52,610 nt of DNA from Lachnospiraceae bacterium (lineage in GTDB: Bacteria > Bacillota > Clostridia > Lachnospirales > Lachnospiraceae), in NCBI GenBank assembly GCA_017936785.1, contig JAGBEV010000025.1:1-52610 (forward strand), in the 5' to 3' direction. Below are positions 1 to 8,089 of this stretch, one piece after another. Position 1 is the first letter of the stretch. Every line of letters starts with the position of its first letter. The translations under genes were made by a program, and so were the position numbers. The notes beneath the pieces were generated by a model that saw only the letters and a list, made by a program, of their open reading frames with translations, did no database searches and was not told where the DNA came from.

Positions 1-100
1 CAGAGTCCGAATAATTCCACAACGCTTTTTTTCAGACCAGCACTGGTGTGGTGGTTTTATTGTGATACCTGTTTTTCAACCTGTATAAAATTTTCAATGT

Positions 101-697
101 TCAGCAATTTAGCCTTGACTTTTTATTTGCAGGCTCAAAATATTTTAACATATCACTTAATTCTTTACTAGGATTCCCCTTCATTCCTTTTGTAAACAAA
201 TAAATAATCGTTACACCATCTTTATAGACAATTTCCTCATCCTCTACACATCGATTCTGAATGGTGTAGACCATTCTGTTTTTTCCAAATGGATCATAAG
301 GAAGAATCATGATAATATAGACATTTTTCATCGATTCATAATTTGCTCCTGTCTCCAGCAGCTTTGAATCAATCAATGCATGATAAAATCTCGTCCGGTA
401 CGGAAGCCCTCTCTTTTCATAATGCAGATTGGGTTCCAGATCATAAACCTCCTGTTTTGCTTCGCCACTTTCCTGTTCTTCACCCTCAATATAGGCATCC
501 AGACAGATTCCGTGATATGCAGTATCACATCCATATATTGTTTTTTGAGGAATCACCCGGATATTGGAAATTTTTCTTCCTAATATTGCACTTAACAGCT
601 TTTCAATGATAAAGGTTCCCTGATTCCCGTAGGAAATCACCTCATGAAACAGAAAATTATCCAACAGGTTCAATTCTTTTAATGTTCTTTTTGCCAT
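101..697 (-). CDS. Truncated Rpn/PD-(D/E)XK nuclease-family protein
   Basis: Resembles the Rpn (recombination-promoting nuclease / putative transposase) family seen in many copies in Lachnospiraceae. The N-terminal half carries the family pattern: a conserved start (MAKRTLKELNLLDNFLF), an LDAY stretch near residue 69 and YDLE near residue 87, where family members have the acidic nuclease residues. The protein is about 198 residues, while relatives are usually near 270-330, and it stops shortly after the strand ending in LKYFEP, so the C-terminal helical part is missing. The ATG at 697 is chosen because AGGAG lies eight bases upstream; an earlier in-frame GTG touches that site and is unlikely. 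Probably a decayed or minimal copy; activity is doubtful. Family assignment is from pattern only. Confidence 0.6.
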   Translation of the reverse strand: MAKRTLKELNLLDNFLFHEVISYGNQGTFIIEKLLSAILGRKISNIRVIPQKTIYGCDTAYHGICLDAYIEGEEQESGEAKQEVYDLEPNLHYEKRGLPYRTRFYHALIDSKLLETGANYESMKNVYIIMILPYDPFGKNRMVYTIQNRCVEDEEIVYKDGVTIIYLFTKGMKGNPSKELSDMLKYFEPANKKSRLNC

Positions 698-838
698 AGA
701 CAGCACTCCTTTGAATTTATAGATTTGAATGTTTGAAATCTGCGGAGAAATCCCGCACTGAAAACATAAGATGAAATAACTGAATGTTATTCCGATTTGT
801 CAGCTTTATTTTTTAAGCCTGATTGCATTATAAAATAG

Positions 839-864
839 AAAAGCCCATTTTTCAATAGGCTTTT
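839..864 (-). terminator. Terminator after the carboxyltransferase gene
   Basis: Inverted repeat AAAAGCC..GGCTTTT with an A/T-rich loop, about 50 bases beyond the stop of the carboxyltransferase gene. Read on the minus strand it is followed by a T-rich stretch (CTATTTTA). Its symmetry could also let it act on the other strand. Confidence 0.6.
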
Positions 865-913
865 AAAATATTTTTATACGTTTTTTCGTTTATATGATTT
901 TATGGGCAAAAAA

Positions 914-2527
914 CTACAATGGAATATTACCATGTTTCTTTTCCGGATTCTTTACCTTTTTACCTTTTAATCCATTTAATGCCTTCAGCAATTTATCCCT
1001 GGTCTCCTCAGGCTTGATCACTTCATTGACATATCCTCTGGATGCCGCCACATAAGGATTCAGAAATCTGTTTTCATACTCCTTTTTATATGCAGCTCTT
1101 GCTGCTTCAGGATCATAGGATTCTTTTATTTTGCGCTTAAATGCAATATTAACTGCTCCATCTGCTCCCATAACAGCAATTTCCGCTATAGGCCATGCAA
1201 ATACCAGGTCTGCTCCCATTTCTTTGGAATTCATGGCAATATATGCTCCGCCATAGGCTTTTCTCATGATCAGGGTAATCTTGGGCACTGTTGCTTCCGA
1301 ATAAGCATACAACACCTTAGCTCCATGACGGATGATACCATTATGTTCCTGCTTTGTACCAGGCAAAAATGCCGGTACATCCACTAAAGTGATCAGCGGT
1401 ATATTAAAACAGTCACAAAAGCGGATAAATCTTGCCATCTTATCAGATGCATGATAATCGATGGAACCTCCCATAACCGCAGGCTGGTTGCAAACAAACC
1501 CTATACTGTGTCCGTTCATTCTGCCAAATCCCACTACAGCATTGGCAGCAAATTCTTTTTGCACTTCAAAAAACGAACCGTTATCCACAATACACTCCAA
1601 CACTTCATGAACATCATACGCATGCCGGGAATTATCGGGTACGATTTCCTGCAGTTTGGAACAATCATTTTGGGTTTCTCTGGAATTTCTGTTTAATTTT
1701 CCCAATACTTTTTGTAAGCCCGTTTTAATGCCGCTGCTTTCTCCTGCCGCCGGAATAACAGGCGCCTTCTCCTCCCAACTGCTGGGAAGATAACACAACA
1801 GCTTTCTCACCCCCATCAGGCACTCCGGTTCGCTGTCATAAGTAAAGTGGGACACACCGGATTTGTGGGCGTGTACGGCTGCTCCGCCCAGTTCTTCTAC
1901 AGATACCTCTTCATTAATAACTGTTTTTACTACATTAGGACCTGTTATAAACATTTTGGAAGTTTCTTTTACCATAAAGATAAAATCACAGATTGCCGGC
2001 GCATAGCAGGCTCCTCCGGAACAAGGTCCCAAAATAACTGCAATCTGGGGAATCATTCCTGAAGCTTTTGTATGACGCAGAAACATTCCTGAATATCCGC
2101 TTAAGGACGAAATTCCTTCTTCAATTCTTGCCCCGCCGCTGTCATTAATGCAGATGAGCGGTGCCTTCATTTCCATTGCCATATCCTGAATACGGGTAAT
2201 CTTAAAAGAATGATATTCGCCCAGCGTACCTCCGATCACAGTAAAATCCTCACTTGCCACAAAAACCAGACGACCGTCTATTTTTCCATATCCGGTCACA
2301 ACACCGTCTCCGGGCACGCGCTTCTTATCCAGATCAAAATCATCAATACGGGATTCCATAAAATTGTCCACTTCTACAAAGGTGTCTTTATCCAGCAGAA
2401 TCTCAATTCTCTCTCTTGCAGTCAGTTTACCGCTTTTATGCTGCTTCTCAATTCGTGCTTCGCCGCCGCCTTGCAGCGCCTTTTCCCTTCGCTCGTCCAA
2501 TTCCCTGATCGCATCATCCCAGTTCAT
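914..2527 (-). CDS. Acyl-CoA carboxylase carboxyltransferase (beta) subunit, PccB/MmdA type
   Basis: Carboxyl transferase of about 537 residues with two crotonase-like halves, the usual length for propionyl-CoA carboxylase beta, methylmalonyl-CoA decarboxylase alpha (MmdA) and glutaconyl-CoA decarboxylase alpha subunits. Visible family signatures are LTARERIEILLD near the N terminus, INDSGGARIEEG and GPCSGGACYAPA in the first half, and RHGAKVLYAYSEATVPK and RKAYGGAYIAMNSK in the second. It would move a carboxyl group between biotin and an acyl-CoA. No biotin carrier, carboxylase or membrane partner is next to it, so the substrate is open. The ATG at 2527 is preferred (GGAGG eight bases upstream) over an ATG ten codons earlier. 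A FabT-like palindrome at its promoter favours a role linked to fatty-acid or malonyl-CoA metabolism (inference). Confidence 0.88.
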   Translation of the reverse strand: MNWDDAIRELDERREKALQGGGEARIEKQHKSGKLTARERIEILLDKDTFVEVDNFMESRIDDFDLDKKRVPGDGVVTGYGKIDGRLVFVASEDFTVIGGTLGEYHSFKITRIQDMAMEMKAPLICINDSGGARIEEGISSLSGYSGMFLRHTKASGMIPQIAVILGPCSGGACYAPAICDFIFMVKETSKMFITGPNVVKTVINEEVSVEELGGAAVHAHKSGVSHFTYDSEPECLMGVRKLLCYLPSSWEEKAPVIPAAGESSGIKTGLQKVLGKLNRNSRETQNDCSKLQEIVPDNSRHAYDVHEVLECIVDNGSFFEVQKEFAANAVVGFGRMNGHSIGFVCNQPAVMGGSIDYHASDKMARFIRFCDCFNIPLITLVDVPAFLPGTKQEHNGIIRHGAKVLYAYSEATVPKITLIMRKAYGGAYIAMNSKEMGADLVFAWPIAEIAVMGADGAVNIAFKRKIKESYDPEAARAAYKKEYENRFLNPYVAASRGYVNEVIKPEETRDKLLKALNGLKGKKVKNPEKKHGNIPL

Positions 2528-2604
2528 ATTTACATCCTCCATAATGCTTAGCTGCATACTCTTATAACCGTCTGTTCTTTTAATATTTGGTTTTCATAAT
2601 ATTT

Positions 2605-2660
2605 GTATTTCAAATACTTTGATTCTCAAACTATTATAGCAGAGATTTCTTATTTTGCAA
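2605..2660 (-). promoter_or_regulatory. Promoter with FabT-like operator for the carboxyltransferase gene
   Basis: On the minus strand a -35 TTGCAA (2655-2660), a 16-base spacer and a TGC-extended -10 TATAAT (2633-2638). Directly downstream, over the expected start point, lies a 17-base palindrome, ACTTTGATTCTCAAACT on the plus strand (2616-2632). It closely matches the known streptococcal FabT motif ANTTTGATTATCAAATT. A second, perfect 13-base palindrome GTATTTCAAATAC overlaps it (2605-2617). This placement suggests repression by a MarR-type fatty-acid regulator; the regulator gene is not in this window. Confidence 0.5.
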
Positions 2661-2692
2661 GATAAAAATATAGAATGCTTAAAAATAAACAA

Positions 2693-2713
2693 CCGCAGGC
2701 TGTCAGCCTGCGG
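2693..2713 (-). terminator. Terminator overlapping the end of glf
   Basis: Perfect GC-rich inverted repeat CCGCAGGC / GCCTGCGG with a five-base loop. The TGA stop of the mutase gene (2703-2705) lies in the loop, and on the minus strand the stem is followed by TTGTTTATTTTT. It closes the HTH-glf transcription unit. Confidence 0.75.
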
Positions 2714-3815
2714 CATTTTCCTTTTTTACCATATTCAAAGCACTGCGAACTACTTTGTCCATATCAAAATATTGATACTGTCCTAACCGTCCGCCAAAAA
2801 TCACATTTCCTTCCCGGTCAGCCAGTTCTTTATATTTCTGATATAAAACACTATTGTTTTCATCATTAATGGGATAATAAGGTTCGTCTCCTTTTTTCCA
2901 CACTGCAGGATACTCCCGGGTAATGACCGTGCCCTCTCCTTGTCCAAACTCAAAATGCTTATGCTCAATGATGCGGGTATAAGGAATTTCCCGCTCTGTA
3001 TAATTCACTACAGCATTTCCCTGAAAATTATCACAATCCGGCAGAATTTCTTCTTCAAAACGAAGGGATCTGTATTCCAATGCTCCAAAACAATAATTAT
3101 AAAAAGCGTCTATCATTCCTGTATAGAGGACTTTAGCAAAAGTATCTTTACCTGTCCCAGCCATAAACCGGTGATATTCCGTATTCAGCAATACAGGAAC
3201 TCCTTCTAAAAGTTTCTCTATAATCTGGGTATACCCACCCTGGGGAATGCCCTGATAAGGGTCATTGAAATAGTTGTTATCATATACAAAACGAAGGGGA
3301 ATCCGCTTAATGATAAAAGCCGGAAGCTCCTTGCAGCTTCTCCCCCACTGCTTTTCCGTATATCCTTTTATCAACTTTTCGTAAACATCCCGTCCTGCCA
3401 GAAAAATTGCCTGTTCTTCTAAATTGCAGGGATCTGTAATTCCCGATTCTTCAATCTGTCTCTGTATGATCTCCTTCGCCTGTGCCGGGGTACGGATTCC
3501 CCACATTTTGGAAAAAGTATTCATATTAAAAGGCAGATTATACAACTCATCCTTATAAACAGCTACAGGAGAATTGACATAATGATTAAACACAGCAAAC
3601 TGCTGTACATAATCCCACACTTCTCTATCAGAAGTATGAAAAATATGTGCACCATATTTATGCACCTGTATCCCATTTACATTTTCTGTATAGATATTGC
3701 CGGCAATATGATCTCTTTGATCGATAACAAGGCACTTTTTACCTCTTTCCTTCATTTCATGAGCAAAGACAGCACCAAAAAGTCCGGCGCCTACCACCAA
3801 ATAATCATAATTCAT
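2703..3815 (-). CDS. glf: UDP-galactopyranose mutase
   Basis: Flavoenzyme that interconverts UDP-galactopyranose and UDP-galactofuranose, giving galactofuranose for cell-surface glycans. The 370-residue length is typical. The N terminus is an FAD-binding Rossmann fold (DYLVVGAGLFGAVFAHE), followed by the family hallmark GNIYTE near residue 40 and KYGAHIFHT near residue 53. Further signatures are NLPFNMNTF, YTEKQWG and the C-terminal IFGGRLGQYQYFDMD. The start codon overlaps the stop of the upstream HTH gene by one base (TAATG), so translation is probably coupled. A terminator overlaps the 3' end. Galactofuranose could feed the glycosyltransferases that follow, although no galactofuranosyltransferase can be named with confidence. 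Confidence 0.95.
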   Translation of the reverse strand: MNYDYLVVGAGLFGAVFAHEMKERGKKCLVIDQRDHIAGNIYTENVNGIQVHKYGAHIFHTSDREVWDYVQQFAVFNHYVNSPVAVYKDELYNLPFNMNTFSKMWGIRTPAQAKEIIQRQIEESGITDPCNLEEQAIFLAGRDVYEKLIKGYTEKQWGRSCKELPAFIIKRIPLRFVYDNNYFNDPYQGIPQGGYTQIIEKLLEGVPVLLNTEYHRFMAGTGKDTFAKVLYTGMIDAFYNYCFGALEYRSLRFEEEILPDCDNFQGNAVVNYTEREIPYTRIIEHKHFEFGQGEGTVITREYPAVWKKGDEPYYPINDENNSVLYQKYKELADREGNVIFGGRLGQYQYFDMDKVVRSALNMVKKENAAG

Positions 3816-4156
3816 TATTTTAATCTGTACTTCTTAAGAGAAGTGAAATCCTCCATTAAACCGAGAATCTTATCTTTACCGTCCTGATTAAGCTTTACGT
3901 AATAGGACATAACCTGATTTTCCAAAAGCTGTTCAGAAACAGTTGTATCCTCTAAAGACTTAAATGTTACAGGGTTTAAGTTTAATTTATCACAAATCCT
4001 GATGACAGTTCCATATGCCATTCCTTCTATACCACGGTCAAGCGCTGTCACTAATGTACTATAAGGAATTCCCATTTCCAAAGCGAACTGTCTGATACTC
4101 TTATACTGATTTAAGATTTCTTTTTTTAAAATTTTAGATTTAGCCACTGCTGCCAT
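3815..4156 (-). CDS. Small helix-turn-helix regulator coupled to glf
   Basis: A 113-residue protein with an XRE-like helix-turn-helix in its first half (SIRQFALEMGIPYSTLVTAL followed by a second helix pair) and a predicted helical tail that may allow dimer formation. The start has GGAGGAGAAA just upstream. The gene overlaps glf by one base, so it probably regulates its own two-gene unit. An imperfect 20-base palindrome in the leader (4188-4207) is a candidate operator. No ligand-binding domain is visible. The HTH call is good; the regulon is inference. Confidence 0.7.
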   Translation of the reverse strand: MAAVAKSKILKKEILNQYKSIRQFALEMGIPYSTLVTALDRGIEGMAYGTVIRICDKLNLNPVTFKSLEDTTVSEQLLENQVMSYYVKLNQDGKDKILGLMEDFTSLKKYRLK

Positions 4157-4187
4157 ATTTTTTCTCCTCCAAAATCCTTGTATAATG

Positions 4188-4244
4188 CCCTTATGGACAA
4201 CTTAGGGACTTATTTATTATATCGGATTTTGAAGAATAAGTACA
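4188..4244 (-). promoter_or_regulatory. Candidate promoter and palindromic operator of the HTH-glf unit
   Basis: A perfect -10 TATAAT on the minus strand at 4216-4221 with a weak -35 (TGTACT, 4239-4244) at 17 bases. Just downstream of the expected start point is the palindrome CCCTTATGGACAACTTAGGG (4188-4207), which is imperfect in the centre. This arrangement fits autorepression by the first gene. The rest of the 4157-4354 gap is A+T-rich with no other clear signal. Confidence 0.35.
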
Positions 4245-4354
4245 TAGGAATTAGGGGAGAATTTGGATTTTTTACAACACAACCCACTGTAAATGCGTTT
4301 CAAATTCGTATATACGTATTATATAACTGATTTTCTCCATTGTCAAGCAGTTTT

Positions 4355-4699
4355 TCATAACCTTTTTTCCTGCAGGGCTTCCAGATACCCCCAGATTCTT
4401 CCTTTATCTGACTGTTTTAAAGAACGATAAGAATCCAGCAGAATATACTCCTCAGTCCCTTTTTCAATCCGGATATATTCTGTCTGTCTGTTTCCCCTAC
4501 ACTCAGTTTCACTCAGCAGCTCATCCGGGGTAATCCCAAGGACTTCGCATATGATCAAAATCTTATCCGCTGCCGGATTGGTTTTTTTCCGCTTCCAGTC
4601 ACTGATCGTACTTTGGGCAATACCTGTCCGTTCTGAAAAAACCTTTTGAGTAATCTTCTTTTCTTCTAAAATTTTAAAAATACGCTCGCTGATTATCAT
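4355..4699 (-). CDS. XRE-family transcriptional regulator
   Basis: A 114-residue protein starting with a classic Cro/CI-type HTH: ISERIFKILEEKKITQKVF, then SERTGIAQSTISDWKRKKTNP and ILGITPDELL around residues 8-60. The remaining 50 residues are helical and charged, ending in a YRSLKQSDKGRIWGYLEAL segment often seen at the C terminus of small Clostridial XRE proteins. It follows the glycosyltransferase-methyltransferase fusion gene after 77 bases without a clear ribosome site or terminator between, so it may be co-transcribed with it. The target is unknown. Confidence 0.85.
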   Translation of the reverse strand: MIISERIFKILEEKKITQKVFSERTGIAQSTISDWKRKKTNPAADKILIICEVLGITPDELLSETECRGNRQTEYIRIEKGTEEYILLDSYRSLKQSDKGRIWGYLEALQEKRL

Positions 4700-4776
4700 C
4701 TTTTACCATCTCTTCCCGTTATTCCCTGCCACAGTCCCTTTAAACTGCCTTTCACGGTCTTTTGAACCGCCTGATT

Positions 4777-6741
4777 CTATAGCTGTTCAGACTTTTTTGT
4801 CAATATAAACAATCTGGCTACATCAGAAAAACCATACGATTCATAATAAAAATCGCCAAACCAGTTTATATCTGCCGTCTGTACTTCAAACCCAGCCTCT
4901 GTAAACTGTGACACCAGTTTTTCCTTAGAATAGACCCTGCAGACATCCTCCAAGCCGAAATTCTCCCAGCATTCTGCACCAGTAATATCCGGTCTCTCCT
5001 CAGCCGCTTCTCCTGTTGAAAGTGCCGAAACTACCACAATCCCCACACCATCGTCCGCCAGCATTTCATACATTTCCTCTAACACAGCAATATCATCCGG
5101 AGACTGTTCCAATATATCTGCGCAAAGGATCACATCCGCCTTTTCTCCATTATCCGGTTCCGGCTTTTGATCGATGTATTCCAGATATGTTCTTTTTTCT
5201 GCATATCCTTTTACATACTCTTCTGTTTCACTCTTTTCGCTTCCTTTAGGCTTCATACAGAATATTTTCAGGCTTTCATCGCCTTCCGGCTGGACATCCT
5301 CCATGAAGCCTACCAAAAACCGATCTTTTTGCGCCGCACCACAAACAGGACATCTATCCTTATTTTCATCTTCAAATAAAAACTCAACATTCTCTCTCTG
5401 ATAACCGTAATGAGCCCTCATTACTTTCCTGTAGGGTGAAAGAGGCAGAAAACGCACCTTGCTGCCACATACAGTGCAAATATTTTGAGAATCTCCAATC
5501 TGTCTCATCAGCTCTTTTGCTTCTTCAAGCACACCGTTCAAAACTTCACAAAGAATCTGACCAGATCCCTGCTCCTTTCCCAATTCAGCTTCCAATTCCC
5601 CGAACCTTGCTCTTTCCTTTTGGGGATGAAGTGACAGATCTGTATATTCTTTAATATCTCCGATCACTTCTCTTAGTGCCTGACAGATTGCTGCATTGTT
5701 TTTACAAACCATAGAAGGATTCTGACTTATATTATTCTGCAGTTTACTTAGGCTCTCCGTTAATCTGCCAATTTGTCCTGCGGCATTTTGATAATAAGCA
5801 CTTCTGTCTCCCCTTTGGGATTTTCCAAACGTCATTGCCGCTTTACGGATACTCTTCTTTATTTCTGCTCCTTTTGCAGCATCACATTTTTGTTCGCACA
5901 ACTGAAGGATCTGTTCATAAAAATATTCTTCACAGTCATAATTTTCAGCCTGCTGCCTGATCAGATCTATTTTTTCCTGTAAAATTCCATATTCACACAG
6001 AAATTCATACATAGTATCCAAAATATACAGTTCTGTATCTATTTTGCTTTTGAACCGCTTATTGACACTTCCCGGCGTGTCATAAATAATCATCAGGGGC
6101 TCTTCCACAAATAAGATCCGGTATTTACTTGCCATTCTCAAATAAAACTCATAATCTTCTATACTTCCCAGCTTTTCATTGAATCCCCCCAATTCATCCA
6201 GACAAGATTTCCTGATAAGGGATGCGGTTGCACCAATCATGGGATATAAAAGCATATGGCGGAAAATATCTTTAGATTTCCACTCCAGCGGAATGTCTCT
6301 TGATGGAATAAAGGCGGAAGCCCCCTGCTCCTGCATCTCGTGGTAAATCATCCCTGTTTCTTCAGTTCTTTCTTTTGTCCAGACTTCCATTAAGGTAGCA
6401 AGCTTCTCAGGCTTCCATTCGTCATCATCATCCTGAAACGCAAGAAGTTCCCCTTTTGCCAAAGATGCCCCTCTGTTTTTAGAAGCGGAAAGCCCCAAAT
6501 TATTCTCATTCCGGTAATAGCGTATCCGCTTATCCGAAAGCCCTTTTACAAATTCTCCTGTATTGTCTGCAGAACAGTCGTCAATAATCAAAAGCTCCAG
6601 ATTGGTATAAGTCTGAGACAAAACGCTTTCAATGGAACGTCCCAACAATCCCACGCGATTATAGGTGCAAATAATGACACTGATTAATTCATCCTGCTTC
6701 TCTCTCTCCTCTGCCACACTACTTCTTTCATTCAAGTCCAT
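4777..6741 (-). CDS. Family 2 glycosyltransferase fused to a methyltransferase-like C terminus
   Basis: A 654-residue multidomain protein. Residues 20-230 are a GT-A family 2 transferase: SVIICTYNR (21-29), IIDDCSADNT (52-61) and a metal-binding FQDDDD (102-107). Residues about 230-415 are helical and charged, possibly a coiled linker. Residues 422-425 (CTVC) and 464-467 (CPVC) look like paired zinc-knuckle cysteines of the kind that precede SAM-dependent methyltransferases. The final 170 residues contain ADVILCADILEQSPDD, which resembles the methyltransferase post-I/II region (D-I-L-E-H). However, the glycine-rich SAM motif I is not evident, so this part may be degenerate. The start has GGGGG upstream and a TGC-extended -10 promoter. 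A soluble sugar transferase for a surface or flagellar glycan is likely; the sugar is unknown. Confidence 0.8.
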   Translation of the reverse strand: MDLNERSSVAEEREKQDELISVIICTYNRVGLLGRSIESVLSQTYTNLELLIIDDCSADNTGEFVKGLSDKRIRYYRNENNLGLSASKNRGASLAKGELLAFQDDDDEWKPEKLATLMEVWTKERTEETGMIYHEMQEQGASAFIPSRDIPLEWKSKDIFRHMLLYPMIGATASLIRKSCLDELGGFNEKLGSIEDYEFYLRMASKYRILFVEEPLMIIYDTPGSVNKRFKSKIDTELYILDTMYEFLCEYGILQEKIDLIRQQAENYDCEEYFYEQILQLCEQKCDAAKGAEIKKSIRKAAMTFGKSQRGDRSAYYQNAAGQIGRLTESLSKLQNNISQNPSMVCKNNAAICQALREVIGDIKEYTDLSLHPQKERARFGELEAELGKEQGSGQILCEVLNGVLEEAKELMRQIGDSQNICTVCGSKVRFLPLSPYRKVMRAHYGYQRENVEFLFEDENKDRCPVCGAAQKDRFLVGFMEDVQPEGDESLKIFCMKPKGSEKSETEEYVKGYAEKRTYLEYIDQKPEPDNGEKADVILCADILEQSPDDIAVLEEMYEMLADDGVGIVVVSALSTGEAAEERPDITGAECWENFGLEDVCRVYSKEKLVSQFTEAGFEVQTADINWFGDFYYESYGFSDVARLFILTKKSEQL

Positions 6742-6804
6742 AATTCTCCCCCTTGTAACCTTTCCCGCTTATGCCATTTCTCTATTTGTTTAAATTTCCT
6801 ACTA

Positions 6805-6833
6805 TCGACACTCTTTTTTAAAACTGTTATAAT
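6805..6833 (+). promoter_or_regulatory. Promoter of the GT2-TPR gene
   Basis: TCGACA (6805-6810), 17-base spacer, TGT-extended TATAAT (6828-6833): a strong SigA-type promoter reading toward the gene at 6972. The leader holds a small hairpin, CTCCGC..GCGGAG near 6889-6909. Confidence 0.6.
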
Positions 6834-6834
6834 C

Positions 6835-6863
6835 ATTATAGCATAAACAGGCTTATAAGAGAA
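6835..6863 (-). promoter_or_regulatory. Promoter of the GT2-methyltransferase fusion gene
   Basis: TGC-extended -10 TATAAT (6835-6840) on the minus strand with a poor -35 (TTCTCT, 6858-6863). It lies back-to-back with the plus-strand promoter for the GT2-TPR gene, so the two genes probably compete for or share control. Confidence 0.45.
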
Positions 6864-6971
6864 AAGAAATCCCCGGTACAGCCAAATACTCCGCCGCAAG
6901 CAGCGGAGCATCAAACATGAAAGGTTGCTGGCTTATTGCCTGCAGAATAAATCGAAAGGAAGCACCAGCTT

Positions 6972-8051
6972 ATGGCAGAGAAGCATCCCATTTCCATCTG
7001 CATCATTACCAAAGACGAAAGCAGTCTATTGAAGCAATGTTTAGAATGCTTATTCCCCCATGCCCAGCATGGCGGACATGAAATCGTAGTGGTCGATACC
7101 GGTTCAACGGATGATACCATAAAAATGTGCCGGGAATATACAGACAGCGTTTATGAATTTACGTGGATCAACGATTTTTCAGCCGCGCGAAATTATGCGG
7201 CGGATCATGCCGCAAACGATTGGATTCTCTGTATTGACAGCGATGAATTTATTACCAAATGGAATGAAGAAAACCTTCAGGATCAGATTGCCAGATATTC
7301 AAAAGCCATCGGCGGCTTTTCCCTTTACAGTACCTGCGGCACGGGACACAACCAGTATTTATCCAAAAGCCAGATATACCGCCTTTATAACCGAAATTAT
7401 TTTCATTTTGAACGTCCCATTCATGAGCAGATCACACCTTTTGATGCTGCACTGGGACATCCCTGTTTTTCTCTGGATATAGAAGCTGATCACTTTTCCT
7501 ATGCCGGAAGTGCTGAAGAACTGGCAGCTAAATCCCAACGGAACATTAAGCTCCTAAAGGAAGAATTGCAAAAAAATCCCCACGATCCTTATGTCCTGTT
7601 CCAATTAGGACAAAGCTATTACATGATAGACGATTTTGAAACAGCTCTTCATTATTATGATCTGGGACTTTCAGAAGATGTGGACCCCCGCCTGGGCTAT
7701 GTAAACACCATGGTAGTTTCCTATGGTTATACATTGCTGAACCTGAAACAATACCGGAAGTCACTGGATCTGGAAGGCATCTATGACACCTTTGGGAACA
7801 GGGCAGACTTTGTTTTCCTCATGGGAATGATCTATTTAAATAATGGTTTTCTGGACGACGCTGTTGCACAATTCCAAAAAGCTACCACATTTGAAGATGC
7901 GGAAGTCGTAGGAGCCAATTCATTCCGTGCATGGCACAATCTGGGCGTGATCTATGAATGTGCCGGTCATACCAAGGAAGCGGAGAAATATTATAAAAAA
8001 TGCGGAGATTTTCCTCCTGCTATAGAACGTCTGAAGGCATTAAGGGCATAA
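6972..8051 (+). CDS. Family 2 glycosyltransferase with TPR tail
   Basis: A 359-residue cytosolic glycosyltransferase. The GT-A core has ISICIITKDE at 8-17, VVVDTGSTDDT near residue 38 and a CIDSDEF metal-binding motif near residue 87, typical of SunS/WaaE-like family 2 enzymes that modify proteins or lipid-linked sugars. From about residue 195 to the end there are tetratricopeptide-like repeats (PYVLFQLGQSYYMIDDFETA, and FRAWHNLGVIYECAGHTKEA), which usually bind a protein acceptor. GT2-TPR proteins of this type often sit beside flagellin genes in Lachnospiraceae, so a flagellin glycosyltransferase is a reasonable inference. The gene has its own promoter, is the only plus-strand gene in the first 45 kb and converges on the next gene. 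Confidence 0.85.
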   Translation: MAEKHPISICIITKDESSLLKQCLECLFPHAQHGGHEIVVVDTGSTDDTIKMCREYTDSVYEFTWINDFSAARNYAADHAANDWILCIDSDEFITKWNEENLQDQIARYSKAIGGFSLYSTCGTGHNQYLSKSQIYRLYNRNYFHFERPIHEQITPFDAALGHPCFSLDIEADHFSYAGSAEELAAKSQRNIKLLKEELQKNPHDPYVLFQLGQSYYMIDDFETALHYYDLGLSEDVDPRLGYVNTMVVSYGYTLLNLKQYRKSLDLEGIYDTFGNRADFVFLMGMIYLNNGFLDDAVAQFQKATTFEDAEVVGANSFRAWHNLGVIYECAGHTKEAEKYYKKCGDFPPAIERLKALRA

Positions 8052-8089
8052 GCGCTCAAACACCGGAAACCTTGTTATGCCTTCTGCCA

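Noticed and set aside
4188-4207. Palindrome as a terminator of the region upstream of the HTH gene
   Set aside because: No T-tract, imperfect centre and placement between promoter and start codon fit an operator better.
6732-6914. 60-codon minus-strand frame in front of the GT2-methyltransferase gene
   Set aside because: It contains the divergent promoters and the ribosome site of the next gene and has no site of its own; chance frame.
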